From NCBI RefSeq assembly GCF_026210795.1, contig NC_089429.1, forward strand, positions 1,364,001 through 1,428,000: DNA of 64,000 nucleotides. The letters are read 5' to 3'. Source of the stretch: Rhizophagus irregularis (lineage: Eukaryota > Glomeromycota > Glomeromycetes > Glomerales > Glomeraceae). The translations under genes and the position numbers were made by a program. Shown here piece after piece: positions 59,830 to 64,000 of this stretch. Under the pieces are notes generated by a model, which did not search any database, was not told the origin of the DNA, and saw nothing but the letters and a program-made list of their open reading frames with translations. The number at the start of each line of letters is the position of its first letter. Position 1 is the stretch's first letter.

Positions 59830-61149
59830 AGGACCCCAGAAAATGCTTATATATGTAAGGTACCAAGGTGCTTAGCCAACATAGAAAAATTTTATGATGT
59901 AAGAATTTTATAATGCTTAATTTTAAGAAAATTTTATACTATGTAAGATAATTAAATTGCATATTTTTGGTATTATTTTAAAATACTAAGAGTTTCTAGT
60001 TGCTTATTTTTCATATTTATAGAACTTTTTAAATTATTATATATTGAATTTATAATTAATTTTTATTTATTTTCACTAACGGTAAGTGTTAATTTTGTAC
60101 TACATTTCACGATTTTATATAAATACATAAACAAAAATTTTTTTTGATGGAATTTCAGTTTTTTTTTTCAATGTTTTATTAATTATCTTTCAATAGTATC
60201 TTTTTAATTTTTATTAAACTCAGTGTATTATTTTTAATATAAAATTACTATATTATACATGTTTATTTTGTTAAATAAAATTACTGTAAATATGTTTTAC
60301 TTTAAAATATAATTTCACTACTTACCACTTTGGTTATATCAAATTATCTTTTATGCTTAAGTAAGGTTATTCAGCAAGTTAAATCTACTTGTATTTTAAT
60401 TTTCATAAGGCTAAGTATGATATTTATATAGAAAAGCATATTTTTTTTAACGGTAATAACTTTTAAATTTTTCACTTTTCGTTTATAACTTCAGAGCGTA
60501 ATTACACCACTTCAGTCAAATGAAATCGACTTTCTAAATTAATTGAATGTTGTTCAGCAAGGTCGAAACTACTTATATATTAATTTTTATAAGTGTGGGT
60601 ATAATACTTATGGAGAAAAGTGCATTTTTCATAACGGTACTAACTTCCGAATTTTTCATTTCTCCGTTTACAACTTCAGAGCGTAATTACACCCCTTTGG
60701 TCAAATGAAATCGACTTTCTAAATTAATTGATAATTGTTCAGCAAGGTCGAAACTACCTATATATTAATTTTTATGGGTGTAAGTATAATACTTATGGAG
60801 AAATTTACATTTTTTGTAATAGTATTAATTTCGAATTTTTCTCTTACTGTTTATTAACTTTATTAATTGAATATTATTAATCTACTTGTATATTATGTTT
60901 AGTTTTATAGCTTCACAACATATTTAAAATTGGATTTAATAAAATATATTAATTAATAAATATATTTTATAAATTATATGTGTTATAATAAAAATTTAAT
61001 TAGGTTAGAAGATTGATTTGCTTATTTTTATATAATTTTTAAGGTTAGATATCAACAATGCTTAGCGATCATAGTAAAAACCTGTGCTTAGAGCTACTAA
61101 TAAAAAATATTTTTGGGACCTTACCTATATAAGTATTTTCCGGGGTCCT
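59830..61149. mobile_element. 1320-bp TIR element with perfect 8-bp duplication
   Basis: CTTATATC (59822-59829 and 61150-61157) flanks AGGACCCCAGAAAATGCTTA and its inverted partner (AAGTATTTTCCGGGGTCCT). No transposase is encoded. The 8-bp duplication suggests hAT-like mobilisation. Its interior holds satellite units related to 40551-41830. The ends resemble AGGACCCCGGAAA at 34002. Confidence 0.85.
60480..60850. repeat. diverged inverted units of the 185-bp satellite
   Basis: CTTCAGAGCGTAATTACACC, AAATGAAATCGACTTTCTAA and GAATGTTGTTCAGCAAGG recur with a ~180-bp period and are the complement of satellite segments at 40551-41830 (TACGCTCTGAAG, GAAGTCGATTTACTTTG, GCTGAACAACATTC). The same satellite thus exists inside a transposon and as a free array 20 kb away. 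Confidence 0.75.
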
Positions 61150-61372
61150 CTTATATCCAAAGCCCAAAATAAAGAAAAAAATTAAAAAAAAAAAGTTTTT
61201 TTAATAAAAAGTTTCGAAACTTTCAAAACTCACCTATATCCAAAGTTCATGAGCCAGAAGCCAATATCTAATTAAATATAATATAAATTAAAAAAAATAT
61301 TTTATAAAAAAGTTTTGAAGTGAATTTCACTTTGAAACTTACCATTCTAAAACTTAAAGACATCGTAACTAG

Positions 61373-61450
61373 TGCTCTGAACGAGTCGAGTTGAATCTGA
61401 GTCTAAATTGATACTCAACTTGACTCGAGTCAACCCAGTTCAGCCTGCTT
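61373..61450. mobile_element. end of a GAGTCGAG-type foldback element
   Basis: AGTGCTCTGAACGAGTCGAG with GACTCGAGTCAACCC resembles the left end of the 398-bp element at 36749. It truncates an exon-like cassette. No right end was found nearby; a related right end lies at 63170-63385. Confidence 0.45.
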
Positions 61451-62204
61451 AAAAATAATGCTTTAATAACTACGTTTTTAGTTGCAATGAATACACCTGC
61501 ACACACCCATTTATCTCTATTCCTGATCACCGTTCTGAAAGAAGAGACCGTTCCTAAAAAAAATAAGAATAAGGTGAGTAAAAAAAAGAACAATAAAATC
61601 AAAGAAAAAAATGAAAAAAAAATGAAAATATACTAACCTCCTGCCTTCTTAGAAGTTTACCGAAATCACCGTTCTGAAAGAAGATACCATTCCTGCTGAA
61701 GAAATAAGAATAAGGTGAGTAAAGAAAGAATAATAAAATCAAAGAAAAAAATGAAAAAAAATGCAAATATACTAACCTTCCGCACCTCTTGCATTTTTAG
61801 AAGTTGCCATTCTAAAAGAAGAGACCATTTCTAAAGATATAAGAATAAAGTAAGCAAAAAAAGAAACCCGAAAAAAAATGAAAATGTACTAACCTTCCGC
61901 ACCTTTTGCATTCTAGAAGTCCACCGAAATTAAAGTTGCAGCTCGAAAAAGCTCAAGCCGGCTCGCCTACAAAAAAAAATCAGTTTCGGACTTTCGGTCA
62001 TATGACTTACCGAACTGATTTATCAGTTGATAATCTTTTTTTATTACAGTAAAAAAAAAGATTATTAAAAAACGGGTTTATTTTTTTTATAATGAACTCG
62101 GCCTTACACCCTTAAACTGAATGCGAAAGGTAAGCGGATTTATATTTTTTTTTTTAATTGATTTAAGAACGTTACTAACGTTCTTTTTCACCTTTTTCTT
62201 CTAG

Positions 62205-62920
62205 AAACACCTTCTGGGACTGGAATTTGGCGAAATGGTAGGTTGAGAAGACTGCTGAAAAGGGGGGGAGTGTTTTTTTTATTGTAGAAAAGCTACTAAT
62301 GTTCTCTTTCACCTTTTTCTTTTAGGAAAACCTTCTGGAGTAGGATTTTGGCGAAATGGTAGGTTGAGAAGACTTCTGAAAAGGGGGGAGTGTTTTTATT
62401 TATTGTAGGAACGCTACTAACGTTCCTTTTCCTCTTTTTTCTTTAAGAATACTTCCCAGAACTAGAATTTGGCGAAATGGTAGGTTGGGAAGACTGCTGA
62501 AAAGGGGGGAAGTGTTTTTTATTGTAGAAAAGCTACTAACGTTCTCTTTCACCTTTTTCTTTTAGGAATACCTATCATTTCAGCGAAATGGTAGGTTGAG
62601 AAGACTTCGGGAGTGTTTTTTATTGTAGGAAAACTATTAATAGCGTTTCTTTTCCTTTTTTTTCTTTAAGAATACTTCCCGGAACTAGAATTTGACGGAA
62701 TGGTAGGTTGGAGAGGAGGAGGAGTGTTTTTTTTGATCGTAAGAACGTAACTAATGTTCTTTTTTTCTTTTCTTTTTTTTTTATAGGAACGGATCTATCG
62801 GCACTATTTCTAAAGGTAATTTAGAGGGAAAGGGTCTTTTTTTATTTTGATAAGAACGTTACTAATGTTCTTTTTTCTTCTTTTTTTATAGGTGCCGTTA
62901 GAATTCGACCGGATAAGAGT
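62205..62920 (+). other. array of 25-33-nt exon-like cassettes on the plus strand
   Basis: Cassettes at 62205-62237 (33 nt), 62326-62358 (33), 62448-62479 (32), 62566-62590 (25), 62671-62702 (32) and 62787-62815 (29), and one starting at 62892. Each follows a C/T-rich tract ending in AG. The first five end TTTGGCGAAATG or a close variant and are followed by GTAGGTTGAGAAG-like donors; the sixth ends TCTAAAG at GTAATT. The period is about 120 nt; spacers contain ACGTTACTAACGTTC, with a TACTAAC branch-point sequence. A donor-like GAAAG|GTAAGC at 62130 may mark an upstream exon. The lengths do not all keep one frame. Confidence 0.55.
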
Positions 62921-63169
62921 TTCTATGATGAGATTGGTGGGAATTTTGGAAAAAAAATATAATTTACTATCGTATTATAAGATTGACCAAATTGTCCGGG
63001 AATATATATCTCTAAAATATAATGTATAATTATAAAGATATTGTAATAATTTATAAATTTATATTGTTGTTTCGGAAATTTGATGTATAAATTGTAATTA
63101 TAATTTATTAAATTAAATCGAATAAATAAATAAATAAATAAATACGTTAAATAATTAATCAAAACAAAT

Positions 63170-63385
63170 TAATAGCTCGAGCCCAGCTTGGCTTGAGCCG
63201 AAATCTATCAAAGCTTGACTCAGCTCATTTGTTTCGAGCTAAGAATTATTATAGCTCGACTCGTATCAAGCCGAATCATAGAAATTTTTGTGACTTGGTT
63301 CGGCTTGGCTCAATATAATCTTCAAGCCGAGCTCGAGCCAGACCCTGGCTCGACTCAAGTCAGCTCATGCGGAACTTTAACCAAA
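63170..63385. mobile_element. GCTTGAGCC/GGCTCGA-rich foldback element part
   Basis: AGCCCAGCTTGGCTTGAGCC and CTCAAGTCAGCTCATGCGGA resemble the arms and right end of the 398-bp element at 36749-37146. The 71-codon frame over it (63215-63430) is not a gene. Confidence 0.55.
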
Positions 63386-63817
63386 ATTGCTGTTCTGAAA
63401 GAACCGTTTAGTCCGTTCCTGAAGAAATAAAAAAAAAACAAAAAAAAGATCAGATAATCAAATGATTCTATTTGAGTCGATCTTTTCCCGATTTGAGTCA
63501 ATTCTGAATCAAAAATTTAATAAATAAAAAAAAATTTAAAATACCGGTACCACATATCATACAAATATCGGGTGCCTGGTATACATATCGGTGACTAATA
63601 GTTTAGCTATCGGGGTCTAGGCAATTTACAATTTTAGGAATTTTCTAAGATGTAACAAATTGGGTACCCGATATGTAAAAAAGCCCAATATGTACCCGAT
63701 TAGTTACCGATATATAGGTACCCGATATGTACCCGATAGTATTGATTTTGACCAGTGGTAGGTTAGAAAAAAAGAAAAGAAGTGTATAATATAAATAAAA
63801 ATTAGTAAAAAATATAC

Positions 63818-63986
63818 CTTTGTATTTATTTCACCTCTTTTTTGAAGTTTGCTGTTTAAAGAGAAAATAGATCTTGTTAATTATTTTTCTTTAATAAATA
63901 AAAAAAATAAATATTTAAATTACCTTGATGTGCGTTACTCTCATATTCTTCTGAAGATATATGATTAGATCTTCTTTTTCTTGAGT
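63818..63986 (-). other. possible last two exons of a gene entering from the right edge
   Basis: On the minus strand, AG at the acceptor TTTATATATAG opens an exon at 63986 encoding NSRKRRSNHISSEEYESNAHQ, ending at donor G|GTAATT (63924). A CTTTAAACAG acceptor then opens 63851-63818, which in the matching phase reads ANFKKEVK and stops at 63826-63828. Splice signals and phase agree. No family was recognised and the upstream exons lie outside the window. Confidence 0.35.
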
Positions 63987-64000
63987 TTACTATATATAAA

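Larger units (their letters stand above)
58082..61966 (-). other. array of small exon-like cassettes on the minus strand
   Basis: Reading the minus strand, about fifteen short GC-richer blocks are each preceded by a T-rich tract ending in AG and followed by GTAAG/GTGAG/GTTAG. Examples: 61894-61966 (73 nt), 61777-61830 (54), 61638-61695 (58), 61234-61267 (34), 59703-59748 (46), 58950-58991 (42), 58828-58860 (33), 58714-58747 (34), 58475-58493 (19), 58365-58376 (12), 58194-58233 (40) and 58082-58117 (36). Spacers are about 70-130 nt. Many blocks share ATCGGAT, CTTTGGATA or GTTGCCGGA. Two transposons (59065-59586, 59830-61149) split cassettes, and removing them restores the cassette pattern. No protein family was recognised. 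Confidence 0.55.
55280..63757. mobile_element. 8.5 kb CACTA-like element, non-autonomous, with nested insertions
   Basis: Ends CACTGGTCAAAATTGATGTT and the inverted CACTGGTCAAAATCAATACT, with a 3-bp target duplication GTA on both sides (55277-55279, 63758-63760). Both ends continue into subterminal repeats of ATATCGGGTACC/CCGATATGT type over about 200-400 bp, the usual CACTA architecture. No transposase is recognisable. The interior holds two palindromic MITEs, a hAT-like element, satellite units and two exon-cassette arrays. Given the short duplication, independent ends lying by chance in this order cannot be fully excluded. Confidence 0.7.

Noticed and set aside
61369-61602. 77-codon minus-strand open frame
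   Set aside because: Spans an exon-like cassette, its T-rich intron and a MITE end, so it is not one coding unit.
62923-63162. 79-codon minus-strand open frame
   Set aside because: AT-driven and includes the AAATAAATAAAT microsatellite.

Overview
The window is a very AT-rich eukaryotic sequence. It most resembles the genome of an arbuscular mycorrhizal fungus of the Rhizophagus type. The reasons are family knowledge and gene style: kinase genes with a DLGLCQPA-type activation segment and short phase-consistent introns of about 75-100 nt, a pseudokinase fused to Sel1 repeats, F-box proteins of the SKIFSGDLPEL type, and dense Plavaka-like CACTA, hAT and LINE remnants. No database search was possible, so the organism is an inference.

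Layout, 1-33 kb (gene-bearing half): a partial kinase gene runs off the left edge (1-261, minus). After it come a kinase relic (1100-1903), a frameshifted F-box relic (3339-3900, minus) and an internally deleted cytochrome P450 pseudogene (4841-5797). A four-exon kinase gene that looks intact lies at 6644-8353, and a five-exon pseudokinase-Sel1 gene at 10041-13447. A third kinase locus spans 16281-25234. It has a tiny first exon, a roughly 6 kb intron-like region, a pseudokinase domain (HYN in place of HRD), one duplication with a frameshift, and a long coiled coil. A LINE 3' end (26530-27740, minus), an F-box fragment (30815-30990) and a full-length F-box protein gene (31182-32789) follow.

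Layout, 34-64 kb (transposon half): two oppositely oriented solo LTRs of one family, a broken Plavaka/CACTA-like transposase interrupted by a 398-bp foldback element, a 185-bp satellite, and a hAT element of 7.8 kb with a perfect 8-bp target duplication. That hAT element holds a TA-flanked Tigger/pogo-like element, which in turn holds four tandem copies of a comparatively GC-rich 998-bp unit. Each unit carries two tRNA-like Pol III modules and a 5S-like head. From 54 kb on there is an 8.5 kb CACTA-like element with nested palindromic elements and three arrays of small exon-like cassettes.

The most unusual signal is at 18603-22145. It is a tandem run of 37 sites with the form AG-NNN-GTAAGT, spaced 76-111 nt apart (one gap of 165 nt holds a small hairpin insertion). 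Each interval therefore has the size and signals of a normal intron, and each 'exon' would be exactly 3 nt. The three bases vary while the flanking splice signals stay nearly fixed. A 1-nt site ends the run, and it would restore the phase that the downstream kinase exon needs. A second notable pattern is a shared ~50-bp palindromic core that sits in the middle of at least five foldback elements with unrelated ends and different target-duplication lengths (2, 3, 8 and 9 bp).
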